64,000 nt of DNA from Pelomonas baiyunensis (GCF_043555935.1 NZ_JBIGIB010000001.1:186001-250000), one strand, 5' to 3'; numbered from the stretch's first letter, positions 35,517-45,208 are shown. Numbers and translations are program-made. Notes: generated by a model from the letters alone, not told the origin.

Positions 35517-36989
35517 TCAGGCCTGCGCCGGGGCTTCGCCGTCGATCAGCCGGCGCAGCCACGGCCGCAGCGTGAACAGGGCCGCGCCCATCACCAGGCT
35601 GCCCACGGCCAGCTGCGTGAACAGCGTGGCATAGGCGCCGTTGGTGCTCAGGGCCGAGCCGTCCACCGGCTGGGCCACCATGCCCGAGAAGTCGCCGGCG
35701 AACAGCGAGGCCAGGCCCGTCACCAGCATCCAGCTGCCCATCATCACGCCCTGGTACTGCTTGGGCGCCAGGCGGCCGATCATGGCGTAGCCCACCGGCG
35801 AGATCAGCAGCTCGCCCACGCTTTGCAGCACGTAGTTGAGGAACAGCCAGACGAAATCGCTGCGGCCAGTGGCCGGGTCGGCGAAGTGGATGCCCAGCGG
35901 CAGGGCGAGGAAACCCAACCCCATCAACACCAGCGACGCTGCGAACTGCGCCGGGATGTCCACCGGCCAGCCGCGGGCGCGCCAGCGCGCGAACAACGCC
36001 GCCAGCCAGGGGCCGCCGATGACGATGACCACCGTGTTGATGTTCTGCACCCACTGCGGCGCCACCGGCACACCCCACACGTTCATCCAGACATTGCTGA
36101 CCGCAAACATCTGCAGGCCGTTGGGCGACATCTGGTACAGCGACCAAAACACCAGCGACCCGAGCGTGAGCACCAGGTAGGCCTGCATGCGCCGCTTCTC
36201 GGCAGGCACGGGGTGGCGCAGGGTCAGCACCACCAGCACCACGGCCACGCCAGCGCACAGCGCCTTCAGGCCCAAGGCCGTGTCCGTGGGGTTTTGCAGC
36301 AGCCGGGCCAGCAGCGGCACCAGGCCGGCCAGCACCGCCAGGCCCACGGCGAAGCGGCCCCAGAAGGCCAGGCCCTGGCGCTGGCTCAACGGGGTGTCGC
36401 GGTCCGCCAGCGTGCGCCAGAACACCAGGGCCAGCACGATGGCCATGGCGTTGCCCAAGGTGGCGAACCAGAAGATGCGGTCGTAGATTTCTTTCAGCTG
36501 GTAGTGGCCTGCCACTGTGAAGCCGATGAAAAAGCCGACGTTCATGCCGGCGTAGTTCCACAGGAAGGCGCTTTCGCGGCGGTCGTCGTCCGGCGCGAAG
36601 CGCTGGGTCAGCATCATGTTGATGCAGGTCACGTTCAGGCCGCTGCCGGTCAGGAACAGCGACAGGCCCCAGTACAGCCCGGCCAGCGAGCCGCCAGCAA
36701 TCGCGCCGCAGCCCAGCACCTGCAGCAGCATGCCGCCCACGAACAGGTTGCGGTTGCTCAGGAAGCGCCCGCCCAGGTAGCCGCCGAACAGGTGCAACCC
36801 GTAGTTGAAGGCGCCGAACAGGCCCATCATCAGCGCGGCCTGGTCGTTGCTGAAGCCCAGGCGCCGGGTGGCGTACAGCACCAGCGTGGACTGCAACACC
36901 GCAAAGCCCAGTGTGGCGAAGACCTGGATCATGAACAGCACGGCCGACCCCTCGGGGACGCGTGCCAGTCGTTGTTGGAGAGATGTCAT
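35517..36989 (-). CDS. POT/PTR2-family proton-coupled transporter (peptide MFS)
   Basis: A 490-residue inner-membrane protein with about 12-14 hydrophobic helices. PTR2-like features are ALMMGLFGAFNYGLHLFGGYLGGRF, the ESAFLWNYAGMNVGFFIG helix and SVGELLISPVGYAMIGRLAP near residue 390. The ExxERF motif normally found in helix 1 of peptide transporters is not visible, so another substrate is possible. The ATG at 36989 was chosen because helix 1 follows it directly; it lacks a strong ribosome site. It converges on the 34503-35489 gene with a 27-base gap. Confidence 0.8.
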   Translation of the reverse strand: MTSLQQRLARVPEGSAVLFMIQVFATLGFAVLQSTLVLYATRRLGFSNDQAALMMGLFGAFNYGLHLFGGYLGGRFLSNRNLFVGGMLLQVLGCGAIAGGSLAGLYWGLSLFLTGSGLNVTCINMMLTQRFAPDDDRRESAFLWNYAGMNVGFFIGFTVAGHYQLKEIYDRIFWFATLGNAMAIVLALVFWRTLADRDTPLSQRQGLAFWGRFAVGLAVLAGLVPLLARLLQNPTDTALGLKALCAGVAVVLVVLTLRHPVPAEKRRMQAYLVLTLGSLVFWSLYQMSPNGLQMFAVSNVWMNVWGVPVAPQWVQNINTVVIVIGGPWLAALFARWRARGWPVDIPAQFAASLVLMGLGFLALPLGIHFADPATGRSDFVWLFLNYVLQSVGELLISPVGYAMIGRLAPKQYQGVMMGSWMLVTGLASLFAGDFSGMVAQPVDGSALSTNGAYATLFTQLAVGSLVMGAALFTLRPWLRRLIDGEAPAQA

Positions 36990-37166
36990 GGGGGCGGGAT
37001 TGTCCGGGCGGGGGCGGGGCGCGGCTCTGGGTGTCATCCCGCGGGGGAGCCTCGGTGGGGGCGGCCGAAAAGATTTTTTGCATCGGTCTGCATCCAGTCC
37101 GCAGCCGCTGGCGTAGGTCGGGCGTGGGCGTGTGCCCGCAGCCTGTTCCAACTTCGGAGACCCTCC

Positions 37167-37715
37167 ATGCAAGCTTTCGTCGCCCGCGCCGTGCCCCTGG
37201 TGGCCGCCCTGACCCTGGCCGCCTGTGCCACCACGCCGCCCGCGCCTGTGTTCAGCCAGGACGCGCTGCCCGACGCGGTCAAGGTGCCGGCCGGCCATCG
37301 CGTGGCGATGGAAACCGTGGGCGTGGGCGAGATCACCTACGAATGCCGGGCCAAGGCCCAGGCCGCGGGCAGTTTCGAATGGGCGTTCGTCGGCCCCAAG
37401 GCCGACCTGCAAAACCGCGCCGGCGCCAAGGTGGGCACCTACTTTGGCCCGCCGGCCACCTGGGCGGCGGACGACGGCTCCCGCGTGACCGGTGCGCAGC
37501 TGGCCGTGGCGCCTGCGTCCGCAGGCAACCTGCCGCTTCAGCTGGTGAAGGCCAACCCCGCCACCGGCGCCGGTGCGCTGGTGGGCGTGGCCTACATCCA
37601 GCGGGTGGCCACCCGCGGCGGTGTGGCGCCGGCCAGCGCCTGCGATGCCGGCACCGCCGGCCGCCGCGAAATCGTGAAGTACCAGGCCGACTACATCCTC
37701 TGGAAGCCGGTCTGA
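37167..37715 (+). CDS. DUF3455 family lipoprotein
   Basis: A 182-residue protein; signal MQAFVARAVPLVAALTLAAC has a lipobox with Cys20, followed by a Thr/Pro linker. The body (PAGHRVAMETVGVGEITYEC, then GTYFGPPATWAADDGSRVTG and YIQRVATRGG) matches DUF3455, a family common in environmental bacteria and of unknown function. No operon partner; convergent with the hydroxyproline epimerase. Confidence 0.82.
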   Translation: MQAFVARAVPLVAALTLAACATTPPAPVFSQDALPDAVKVPAGHRVAMETVGVGEITYECRAKAQAAGSFEWAFVGPKADLQNRAGAKVGTYFGPPATWAADDGSRVTGAQLAVAPASAGNLPLQLVKANPATGAGALVGVAYIQRVATRGGVAPASACDAGTAGRREIVKYQADYILWKPV

Positions 37716-37724
37716 CCCCGCGGC

Positions 37725-38690
37725 TCAGCGGCCCGGCAGGCCCCAGCCGAAGGGGTCGGCCGGGTCGATGAGCAGCGTGGCCTCGGCGCTGATGAAGGCC
37801 TGCCCGCGGATGGTGGGCACCAGCGCCTCGCCGTCGCGCTCCACCCAGCCCTCGAACACGCTGCCGATCACGCTCGCCTGGCGCCACACTTGGCCGGGCG
37901 CCAGTTCGCCGCGCGCCACCAGGCAGGCCAGCTTGGCGCTGGTGCCGGTGCCGCAGGGCGAGCGGTCGTATTCGCGCCCCGGGCACAGCACGAAGCTCTG
38001 GCTGTCAGCCAGCGCCGGGTCGGCGTCAGTAAACAGTTCGATGTGGTCGATCACCGCGCCGCCCGTGCCCCGGTGGCCTTGTGCGTGCAGGGCCTGGGCC
38101 AGCGTGTCGGCGTAGTCGGTGAGGGCGCGCACGCGGTCGGGCGCGATGCGCTGGCCATGGTCGGCGCACAGGAAGAACCAGTTGCCGCCCCAGGCGATGT
38201 CGCCGGTGACGACCTGACCGTCGGGCAGGGTCACGGCCACCTCGGCCGCCAGCCGGTGGGCCGGCACGTTGCGCACGCTGACGCGGCCGTCGTCGTGCAG
38301 CGTGGCCGTGACCGGGCCGACCGGGGTTTCAACCACGTGCGCGCCGGGGCCGATGCGCCCCAGGTGCGCCAGCGTGGCCACCAGCCCGATGGTGCCGTGT
38401 CCGCACATGCCCAGGTAGCCGGCATTGTTGAAGAAGATCACCCCGGCGGTGTGCGCCGGGTTCTGCGGCGGGCAGAGCAGGGCGCCCACCAGCACGTCGC
38501 TGCCGCGCGGCTCCAGCAGCGTGGCGCGACGCCAGGCGTCGTGGTGGTCGCGCAGGTGCTGCAGCCGGTCGGCCATGGGGCCGGTGCCCAGCGCGGGGAA
38601 GCCGCCCACCACCACGCGGGTGGGCTCGCCGCCGGTGTGGGAGTCGATGACTTGGATGCGCTGCATGATGACCGTCATGGGTGAGGTCAT
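37725..38690 (-). CDS. 4-hydroxyproline 2-epimerase (proline racemase family)
   Basis: A 321-residue cytoplasmic enzyme. The two catalytic cysteines of the family are present: Cys96 in GMCGHGTIG and Cys246 in RSPCGTGTS. The Cys/Cys pair separates epimerases and racemases from the Cys/Thr dehydratase branch. It converts trans-4-hydroxy-L-proline to cis-4-hydroxy-D-proline. The ATG at 38690 overlaps the stop of the upstream deaminase gene (ATGA), supporting coupling and this start. D-hydroxyproline dehydrogenase is not in the window. Confidence 0.88.
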   Translation of the reverse strand: MTSPMTVIMQRIQVIDSHTGGEPTRVVVGGFPALGTGPMADRLQHLRDHHDAWRRATLLEPRGSDVLVGALLCPPQNPAHTAGVIFFNNAGYLGMCGHGTIGLVATLAHLGRIGPGAHVVETPVGPVTATLHDDGRVSVRNVPAHRLAAEVAVTLPDGQVVTGDIAWGGNWFFLCADHGQRIAPDRVRALTDYADTLAQALHAQGHRGTGGAVIDHIELFTDADPALADSQSFVLCPGREYDRSPCGTGTSAKLACLVARGELAPGQVWRQASVIGSVFEGWVERDGEALVPTIRGQAFISAEATLLIDPADPFGWGLPGR

Positions 38691-39610
38691 GGCTGAGATT
38701 GGCAGTGCGCCGGCCGGGTGGCCAGCGCGTGAGCCACCAGGGCTTCCACCCGGGCGCGCTCGGCGCCCACCAGCGGCAGGCGCGGGCGGCGCATTTGCTC
38801 GGTGCCCACACCCACCAGGGCATCGATGAGCTTGAGGTTCTGCACCAGCTTGGTGGACACATCCAGGTGCAGCAGCGGCGTCATCCAGCGGTAGAGGGCG
38901 CGGGCTTCGTCCCAGCGGCCTTCCTGCATCAGGTTGAACATCGTCACGGTTTCGCGCGGGAAAGCGCAGCCCACACCGGCCAGCAGGCCGTCGCAGCCCA
39001 GCGCCAGGCCCTCGAAGGCCAGATCGTCCACGCCCATGAAGAGGCGGTAGCGATCGCCCAGCAGGTTGCGCAGGTCGGTGATGCGGGTCACGTCGCCGCT
39101 GCTTTCCTTGATGGCGGCGATGTGCTCGCTGTGCGGGCCGTCCGCGAGTTCGGCAAAGTGCTCGGGCTTCAGGTCCACCCGGTAGGCCACCGGGTTGTTG
39201 TAGACCATCAGCGGGCGCTGGGCGGCCTGGGCAAAGGCGCGCACGTTGGCCATGGCCTCGCGCGCATCGGCCACGTAGATGACCGAGGGCATGACCATGT
39301 AGCCCGCCACGCCCAACGCGTTGGCGCCGTCGATGAAGCGCAGCGCCTCACGCGTGCTGGTTTCCGACACCGTGGCCAGCACCGGCACGCGCCCGGCCGC
39401 CACCTCCAGCGCGCAGCGCGCCACGTCCAGCTTCTCTTCCAGCCGCAGGGTGCTGGCCTCGCCCAGCGAGCCGCAGCACACCACGCCGTGGATGCCGTTG
39501 CGGATCTGGAAATCGATGTGCCGCGCCGTGCCTTCGAAGTCGAGGCTTTCGTCGGCGTGGAACTTGGTGGTGACGGCGGGAAACACGCCGCGCCAGGGGA
39601 GAGATTGCAT
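38687..39610 (-). CDS. DapA-superfamily lyase, probable pyrroline-4-hydroxy-2-carboxylate deaminase
   Basis: A 307-residue aldolase-type enzyme. The Schiff-base Lys168 is in AAIKESSGD and the conserved Tyr137 in VYNNP. The general family is dihydrodipicolinate synthase-like, but coupling to hydroxyproline epimerase points to the deaminase that turns pyrroline-4-hydroxy-2-carboxylate into alpha-ketoglutarate semialdehyde. The ATG at 39610 was preferred over one at 39640 because AGGAG lies eight bases before it and the fold begins at SLPWRGVFPAVTT. Confidence 0.82.
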   Translation of the reverse strand: MQSLPWRGVFPAVTTKFHADESLDFEGTARHIDFQIRNGIHGVVCCGSLGEASTLRLEEKLDVARCALEVAAGRVPVLATVSETSTREALRFIDGANALGVAGYMVMPSVIYVADAREAMANVRAFAQAAQRPLMVYNNPVAYRVDLKPEHFAELADGPHSEHIAAIKESSGDVTRITDLRNLLGDRYRLFMGVDDLAFEGLALGCDGLLAGVGCAFPRETVTMFNLMQEGRWDEARALYRWMTPLLHLDVSTKLVQNLKLIDALVGVGTEQMRRPRLPLVGAERARVEALVAHALATRPAHCQSQP

Positions 39611-39675
39611 CGCTGGGCTCCTGCAAGGGGTGGGGGGCATGTTCGCTCAATCCGGGGCGGGTTCAGAATGCCGCC

Positions 39676-40254
39676 ATGTCTGACGAACCGACCCTCAGCG
39701 AGCGCGTGCTGGCCCTGGTGGCGCTGCCCCCCGAGCCTCAGGTGCAACCCACGGACGACGCCCCGCGCCGGGCGGCAGACCGCGCCATCGAGCACGCCGC
39801 CACCAAGGCCGCGCTGGCGGCGGGGTCGCTGGCGCTGCCTCCCGGCCCGCTGGGGTGGCTCACCATCGCGCCGGAGATGCTGGCGGTGTGGCACATCCAG
39901 CGCCAGCTGGTGGCCGACATCGCCGCGCTGTACGGCCGCAGTGCCGAGCTGGGCCCCACGCAGATGATGTGGTGCCTGTTCCGCCACACCGCGGCCCAGG
40001 CGCTGCGGGATGTGGCGGTGCGGGTGGGCGAGCGGGTGGTGGTGCGCCCGGCCGCCCAGGCGCTGCTGCAGCGCGCCGCCCAGGCGGTGGGCGTTCAGCT
40101 GGGCCAGCGTGCCGCCAGCCGGGCCCTCTCGCGCTGGGTGCCGTTGGCCGGCGCGGCGGGCGTGGGGGCCTACGCCTGGTGGGACACGCGGCAGGTGGGC
40201 CGTGCGGCGTTGGCGCTGTTTGCGGCCGAGCAGGTCATCGACAACCCGGTGTGA
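39676..40254 (+). CDS. EcsC-like protein
   Basis: A 192-residue protein. The segment LPPGPLGWLTIAPEMLAVWHIQRQLVADIAALYG follows the pattern of the EcsC family (Pro-Gly-Pro turn, then a helix ending IAxLYG). The C-terminus has weakly hydrophobic helices (GAAGVGAYAWW). No catalytic residues known. It is divergent from the deaminase gene; the next gene starts 31 bases after its stop. The function of this family is not established. Confidence 0.6.
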   Translation: MSDEPTLSERVLALVALPPEPQVQPTDDAPRRAADRAIEHAATKAALAAGSLALPPGPLGWLTIAPEMLAVWHIQRQLVADIAALYGRSAELGPTQMMWCLFRHTAAQALRDVAVRVGERVVVRPAAQALLQRAAQAVGVQLGQRAASRALSRWVPLAGAAGVGAYAWWDTRQVGRAALALFAAEQVIDNPV

Positions 40255-40285
40255 GCCGGCGCGCCGCCGCGCCATACTCCCCCGG

Positions 40286-40780
40286 ATGCAAGCGCCGGCC
40301 ATTCTGGACATCGAGGCCTCGGGATTCGGCCGAGGCAGTTACCCGATCGAGGTGGGCTTTTGCGCGTCCAACGGGTCGCTGTTCTGCGGCCTGATCGCGC
40401 CGGAGCCCGATTGGCTGCACTGGGACCCGGCCGCCGAGTCGCTGCACGGCATCACCCGCGACCTGCTGCGCCGCCACGGCCGGCCCGCGCGCTGGATGGC
40501 CGAGCAACTCAACGCCCGGCTGCGGGGCGAGACGGTGTATTGCGACGGTTGGGGGCAGGATTACCCCTGGCTGTCCCGGCTCTACGACGTGGCCGGTTTG
40601 CGGCTGGCGTTTCGGCTCGACGACCTGCGCAAGCTGCTGACCGAGGACGAAGCCCTGCGCTGGCGCGGCGTGGTGGACATGGTGCGCCAGCGTCAGCGCC
40701 TGAACCGCCACCGCGCCAGCAGCGATGCCCGCGTGCTGCAGCTGGCGCTGGCCGAGGTGAAGGCCGGCGTGGCGGCCTGA
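40286..40780 (+). CDS. DEDDh-type 3'-5' exonuclease domain protein
   Basis: A 164-residue single-domain protein. Exo I (DIEASGFG), a middle Asp (CDGWGQDYPW) and Exo III with the HxxxxD pattern (HRASSDARVL) are all present, so the four acidic residues and the His of the RNase-T/DnaQ fold appear intact. There is no additional domain; the nucleic-acid target is unknown. Confidence 0.75.
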   Translation: MQAPAILDIEASGFGRGSYPIEVGFCASNGSLFCGLIAPEPDWLHWDPAAESLHGITRDLLRRHGRPARWMAEQLNARLRGETVYCDGWGQDYPWLSRLYDVAGLRLAFRLDDLRKLLTEDEALRWRGVVDMVRQRQRLNRHRASSDARVLQLALAEVKAGVAA

Positions 40781-40823
40781 CGTCGGCTGCCACTGCCACT
40801 GACATTGCCCCTGTTGCCGCGGC

Positions 40824-43385
40824 TCACAGGGCGGCGCCGCGCACGCAGCCCCGGCCCGCGCGTTTGGCCTCGTACAGGTGCGCATCGGCGCTGGCGATCA
40901 GCGCTTCCAGCGCCACGCTGCCGGTGGTGGCCACGCAGAAGCCCACGCTCACACCGATCTCCAGTTCCAGCTCACCGATGTGATAGGGCGTGGACAGCGC
41001 CTGCAGCAGCTTGTGGGCCACGGTGTCGGCGTCTTGGGCTCCGTGCAGTTGGGGCAGCAGCACAGCGAACTCGTCGCCGCCCAGCCGGGCTACCAGGTCG
41101 GCCGGCCGCAGCGCATGGCGCAGGCGCAGCGCCACGGCCTTGAGCAGGGCGTCGCCGGTGGGGTGGCCGTGCTGGTCGTTCACGGGCTTGAAGCGGTCCA
41201 GGTCCAGGTAGAGCAGGCCCACGCGCTGGCCGGCGCCGGCGGTCAGCAGCTGGCGGGCGCCTTCCTCGAAGCCGGTGCGGTTGAGCAGTTGGGTCAGCGG
41301 GTCGGTCTGCGAGGCCGCACGCAGCCGGGCCTCTTCGCGCCGCGCATCGGTCACGTCCACCTCGATGGCGATCACGCCGTCGATCTTGCCGCTTTGCACG
41401 CGAAGCGGGGCGTACTGCACATCCAGGCTGCGCGCGTCGCGGAGGCTGCCCTCGCTGACCTGGGCGCGGCGGGTTTCGCCGGCCAAGGCGCTGGCAATGA
41501 GCGGCGCGCGGGCGGCGTAGGCCGCGTCGTCGAACAGTTCGGCGATGGGCCGGCCGGCCCAGGCGCGCAGCTCCACGCGGTGGTGCTGCTCGAACGCGGC
41601 ATTGAAGAACACCACGCGCCCGGCCAGGTCGCCCACCAGGAACTGCGCCCGCGCGGTGTGGGCCACGGCCAGCAGCATGGCTTCGCTGCGCTCACGCTCG
41701 CGCTGGGCCTTCAACTGCTCGGACAGGTCGCGCAAGATGACCGACACCGTCTCGATGCGGCCGCGCACATCGCGGTGCACGATCACCAGGCAGTCCATGG
41801 GCGCGGGGCTTTGCTGGCGCTGCAGCGTGATGCGGCCGCGCCAGTGGCCCGCCTGCATGGCCTGGGGCAGCACCCGGCTTCGGTACAGGTCCAGCTGCTC
41901 GGCGGTGAAGTAGTCGTCGATGTGGGCGCCGGCCAGGGCGGCATCCGGGGCCATGCCCAGGTGTTCGCGCGCAGCCGGGTTCAGGTAGGTGACGTCGCCG
42001 CGCTCGTTGGCCTGGCAGACGAAGTCGGGCGTCATGTCGAACACCGCGGCCAGCGTGCGGTGGGCTTTGTGCTGCTCGCCCCGCTCGGTCACGTCCTCCA
42101 CGGTGCCGGCCTGGCCGGCCACGCGGCCATCCAGCCACAGCGGGGCGGTGCGCACCGAGATCCAGCGGATGCGCCCGTCGTCGCCGCGCTTCATCTTGCG
42201 CACCATGTCGATGGGCTCGCCGGTGGCCATGTGGTGCTTCCAGCGCTGGATGAGCATGTCGCGCTGCTCGGGCTGCACCAGGGTGGTCCAGCCCCATTCC
42301 ACCTGATCGCGGCGCAGGCCGTGCACCTGCAGGTAGCTGTCGTTCACGTAGACGATGCGGCCGGTGGCGTCGGTGCGGAACAGGCCCAGCGGCATGGCGT
42401 TGCTGGTGGCCTGCAGCGTGGCTTCGCGCAGGCGGTCGGCGCGCTGCTGGCGGTGCCAGCCGCGGGCCACGGCCAGCAGCAGCACGGTGGCAGCCAGAGC
42501 CGCCAGCAGCACCAGGCTGCGCTGCTGGCGGTGGGCGTCCAGGGCGGCGTCTTCGGTGGCGGACAGCACCAGCTTCACGCCCACGTCGTCCAGCGTCACG
42601 AACGCGCCGATGCGGGGCTGGCCATCGGTGGCCGCGCCGGTGCTGGCAAAGAAGCCTTCAGCCCCCGCCAGGGCCTGGCGCGTGGTGGGGAACTGGTCGA
42701 ACAGGTTGCGGCCGACGAAGCCCGGCGCGTCGGGCCGGCGCGTGAGTGCCAGGCCGTCATTGCGCAGCATCACCAGCGAGGTGGGCGGCGGTGGCACGAG
42801 CAGGCTCTGCGCGTCGTGCAGGCGCTGCAGGTCGATCAGCGCGACGGCGAAGGTGTCGTCGCCGCGCGGGCGGGTCAGGCGCAGCAGCAGGGGCAGGGCG
42901 CTGCGCAGGTCGCCCGCCGCGCCAGGCACCCGCACCGGCAGGCCCAGGGTGATGCCCTCGCGGCGCTGGCTGGCTTCATCGAACGCGGGGGTGCCTGAGA
43001 GGCTGGCGGTGGGGGCAGGCGTGGCGGTGGACGCCTCAGTGCCGAGGCGGCGCAACTGGCCGGTGGCGCTGAGCAGCATCACGTCCACCAACTGGTGCGA
43101 GCCGTCGCGCACCGTGCCGGCGAAGGTTTGCAGGGCGGCCAGCGGCAGTTCGTTTTCGGTGGGGCGGTTCAGCAGCCACAGGTCCAGGCCGCGCAGGGCG
43201 CTCTCGGCCTGGTGCAGCACCGGCTCGGTCTGCATGGCGACGGCACGCACGCCGGTGGCCAGGTCGTCGCGCTGGCGTTGCAGCAGTGCGTGTGGGGCTT
43301 GCAGAACATAGGCCGCCACCAGCATCCACAGCATGGTCAGCACCGCGCCGAAGGCCAGCGTGGGCGCCCACAGCACGGCGCGCAC
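40824..43385 (-). CDS. membrane PAS/GGDEF diguanylate cyclase
   Basis: An 853-residue protein (from GTG at 43385). A membrane helix at the N-terminus and another near residue 285 flank a periplasmic sensor region; three PAS domains follow (QATSNAMPLGLFRTDATGRI, VFDMTPDFVCQANERGD, AHTARAQFLVGDLAGRV), then a GGDEF domain with RLGGDEFAVLLPQ. RPAD five residues before GGDEF is an inhibitory I-site, so product feedback on c-di-GMP synthesis is likely. No EAL domain. The start is uncertain: no ribosome site precedes the GTG, whereas GAGGAG stands seven bases before an in-frame ATC at 43454 that would add 23 residues rich in Asp/Pro/Arg. Confidence 0.85.
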   Translation of the reverse strand: MRAVLWAPTLAFGAVLTMLWMLVAAYVLQAPHALLQRQRDDLATGVRAVAMQTEPVLHQAESALRGLDLWLLNRPTENELPLAALQTFAGTVRDGSHQLVDVMLLSATGQLRRLGTEASTATPAPTASLSGTPAFDEASQRREGITLGLPVRVPGAAGDLRSALPLLLRLTRPRGDDTFAVALIDLQRLHDAQSLLVPPPPTSLVMLRNDGLALTRRPDAPGFVGRNLFDQFPTTRQALAGAEGFFASTGAATDGQPRIGAFVTLDDVGVKLVLSATEDAALDAHRQQRSLVLLAALAATVLLLAVARGWHRQQRADRLREATLQATSNAMPLGLFRTDATGRIVYVNDSYLQVHGLRRDQVEWGWTTLVQPEQRDMLIQRWKHHMATGEPIDMVRKMKRGDDGRIRWISVRTAPLWLDGRVAGQAGTVEDVTERGEQHKAHRTLAAVFDMTPDFVCQANERGDVTYLNPAAREHLGMAPDAALAGAHIDDYFTAEQLDLYRSRVLPQAMQAGHWRGRITLQRQQSPAPMDCLVIVHRDVRGRIETVSVILRDLSEQLKAQRERERSEAMLLAVAHTARAQFLVGDLAGRVVFFNAAFEQHHRVELRAWAGRPIAELFDDAAYAARAPLIASALAGETRRAQVSEGSLRDARSLDVQYAPLRVQSGKIDGVIAIEVDVTDARREEARLRAASQTDPLTQLLNRTGFEEGARQLLTAGAGQRVGLLYLDLDRFKPVNDQHGHPTGDALLKAVALRLRHALRPADLVARLGGDEFAVLLPQLHGAQDADTVAHKLLQALSTPYHIGELELEIGVSVGFCVATTGSVALEALIASADAHLYEAKRAGRGCVRGAAL

Positions 43386-43542
43386 CCGCCAGGGGCGCGC
43401 ACGTGGCGCGGCCGGGGCAGCGGCGGGGGGCGGCAGGTCGTCGTCGGTGGCGATGGCGGCGCTCCTCGGCAGGGGTGGCCGAATGATGGTGCGCGCCGCC
43501 CGCCGAGGGGTTCTGGTTTACCCGCGGTGGGGCGTGTGCCGG

Positions 43543-45102
43543 TCAGCCCGCCGTGAACAAGCCCGCGTGTTCGGCGCGCAGCAGGTTCTTCTGCACCTTG
43601 CCCATGGCGTTGCGGGGCAGGGCCGCCACCGTCAGCACGCGCTTGGGCACCTTGAAGCCGGCGATGCGGGTCTTGAGGGCCTGGATGCAGGCGTCGCCGT
43701 CCACCTGCGCGCCGGCGCGGGCCGTGACGACGGCCACCACCGCTTCGCCGAAGTCCGGGTGCGGTACGCCGATGACGGCGGATTCATCCACGCCCGGCAG
43801 CTCGTTCAAAAAGCCTTCCACCTCGGCGGGGTAGACGTTGAAGCCGCCGCTGATGATCAGGTCCTTGCTGCGGCCGATGAGCGTGAGGTAGCCGTTGGGG
43901 CCGATGCGGCCCACATCGCCGGTTTTGAACCAGCCATCGGCGGTGAACTCCTCGGCCGTTTTTTCGGGCATCTGCCAATAACCGCTGAACACGTTGGGGC
44001 CGCGCACCTGCACGTGGCCGATTTCGTCGGGCCCGCAGGGCGTGCCGTCGTCCGCCACGATGCGCAGGCCCACGCCCGGCAGGGCCGGACCCACGGTGCC
44101 GGGCAGGCGTTCGCCGTCACTGGGCTTGCAGGGGTTGGAGGTGAGCATCAGCGTCTCGCTCATGCCGTAGCGCTCCAGGATGGCGTGGCCGGTGCGGGCC
44201 TGCCAGGCGTGCCAGGTCTCGGTCAGCAGCGGGGCCGACCCGCTGATGAACAGCCGCATGCAGCCGGTGTCCAGCGTCTTTTCCTGCAGCAGCCGCACGT
44301 ACAGCGTGGGCACGCCCATGAACACCGTGGCCTCCGGCAGGCGGCGCGCCACGGCGGCGGCGTCGAACTTGTTGAACCAGATCATCTTGCTGCCGTTGAG
44401 CAGCGCGCCGTGCGAGGCGATGAACAGCCCGTGCACGTGGAAGATGGGCAGGGCATGCAGCAGCACGTCGTCGGAACCGGCGCTGGGCCGCTCCCGAGGC
44501 GCCAGGTTTGGGGGCTCAGAGCGCCGCCAGTCCCAGTAGTCCTTCAGCGTCCGGGCGTTGCTCAGCAGGTTGCCGTGGCTGAGCATGGCGCCCTTGCTGC
44601 GGCCGGTGGTGCCGCTGGTGTACAGGATGGCCGCGAGGTCGCCGGGCTCGCGGGCCACGGGCTGCTGCGCATCGCTCATCTGCGAGGCGCGATCGAGCAG
44701 GGTGCCGGTGCGGTCGTCGTTGAGCGTGAACACCCAGCGCACGCCGCGCTGGAAGGCGAGTTGGCTCACCCAGCCGAAGTTCCGGCCGGCGCAGACAACC
44801 GCGCCCGGTGCGGCGTCGCCGATGAAATGCGCCAACTCGCTGGCCTGGTAGGCCGGGTTCAGCGGCAGGTACACCAGCCCGGCGCGCAGCACGGCGAGGT
44901 ACAGCAGCAGCGCCTCCACGCTCTTGTCGGTGTGTACCGCCACGCGGCTGCCGGGCGGCAGGTCCAGCCGCGCCAGCCAGTTGGCGAGCATGGCGCTGCC
45001 GCGATCGAGGTCGCGCCAGCTGTAGAGAGCGCCCTCGGCGTCGATGGCGGGGGTGTCCAGGTCGGCCGGAAAGCCGTCCCGCAGGGCTTGGTAGAGGTTC
45101 AT
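43543..45102 (-). CDS. matB: malonyl-CoA synthetase (acyl-CoA synthetase family)
   Basis: A 519-residue adenylate-forming enzyme that ligates malonate to CoA. Core motifs are YTSGTTGRSKGAM (P-loop) near residue 165, ERYGMSETLM, GWFKTGDVGRIG with the hinge Asp, and the C-terminal Lys in PRNAMGKVQKNLL. The N-terminus (MNLYQALRDGFPADLDTPAI) resembles proteobacterial MatB-type enzymes more than long-chain acyl-CoA ligases. The ATG at 45102 was chosen over a TTG six bases upstream. No malonate transporter or decarboxylase is adjacent. Confidence 0.82.
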   Translation of the reverse strand: MNLYQALRDGFPADLDTPAIDAEGALYSWRDLDRGSAMLANWLARLDLPPGSRVAVHTDKSVEALLLYLAVLRAGLVYLPLNPAYQASELAHFIGDAAPGAVVCAGRNFGWVSQLAFQRGVRWVFTLNDDRTGTLLDRASQMSDAQQPVAREPGDLAAILYTSGTTGRSKGAMLSHGNLLSNARTLKDYWDWRRSEPPNLAPRERPSAGSDDVLLHALPIFHVHGLFIASHGALLNGSKMIWFNKFDAAAVARRLPEATVFMGVPTLYVRLLQEKTLDTGCMRLFISGSAPLLTETWHAWQARTGHAILERYGMSETLMLTSNPCKPSDGERLPGTVGPALPGVGLRIVADDGTPCGPDEIGHVQVRGPNVFSGYWQMPEKTAEEFTADGWFKTGDVGRIGPNGYLTLIGRSKDLIISGGFNVYPAEVEGFLNELPGVDESAVIGVPHPDFGEAVVAVVTARAGAQVDGDACIQALKTRIAGFKVPKRVLTVAALPRNAMGKVQKNLLRAEHAGLFTAG

Positions 45103-45208
45103 GGGCAAGGCGAGTCAGCGACTGGCCACAAGCCCACCGTGCCGGGTGGCGCCTGCAGCGCCCGCAAGTGTGGCACTGCGGGGCGCAGGAGGTGCTGGGC
45201 GGAGCGCC

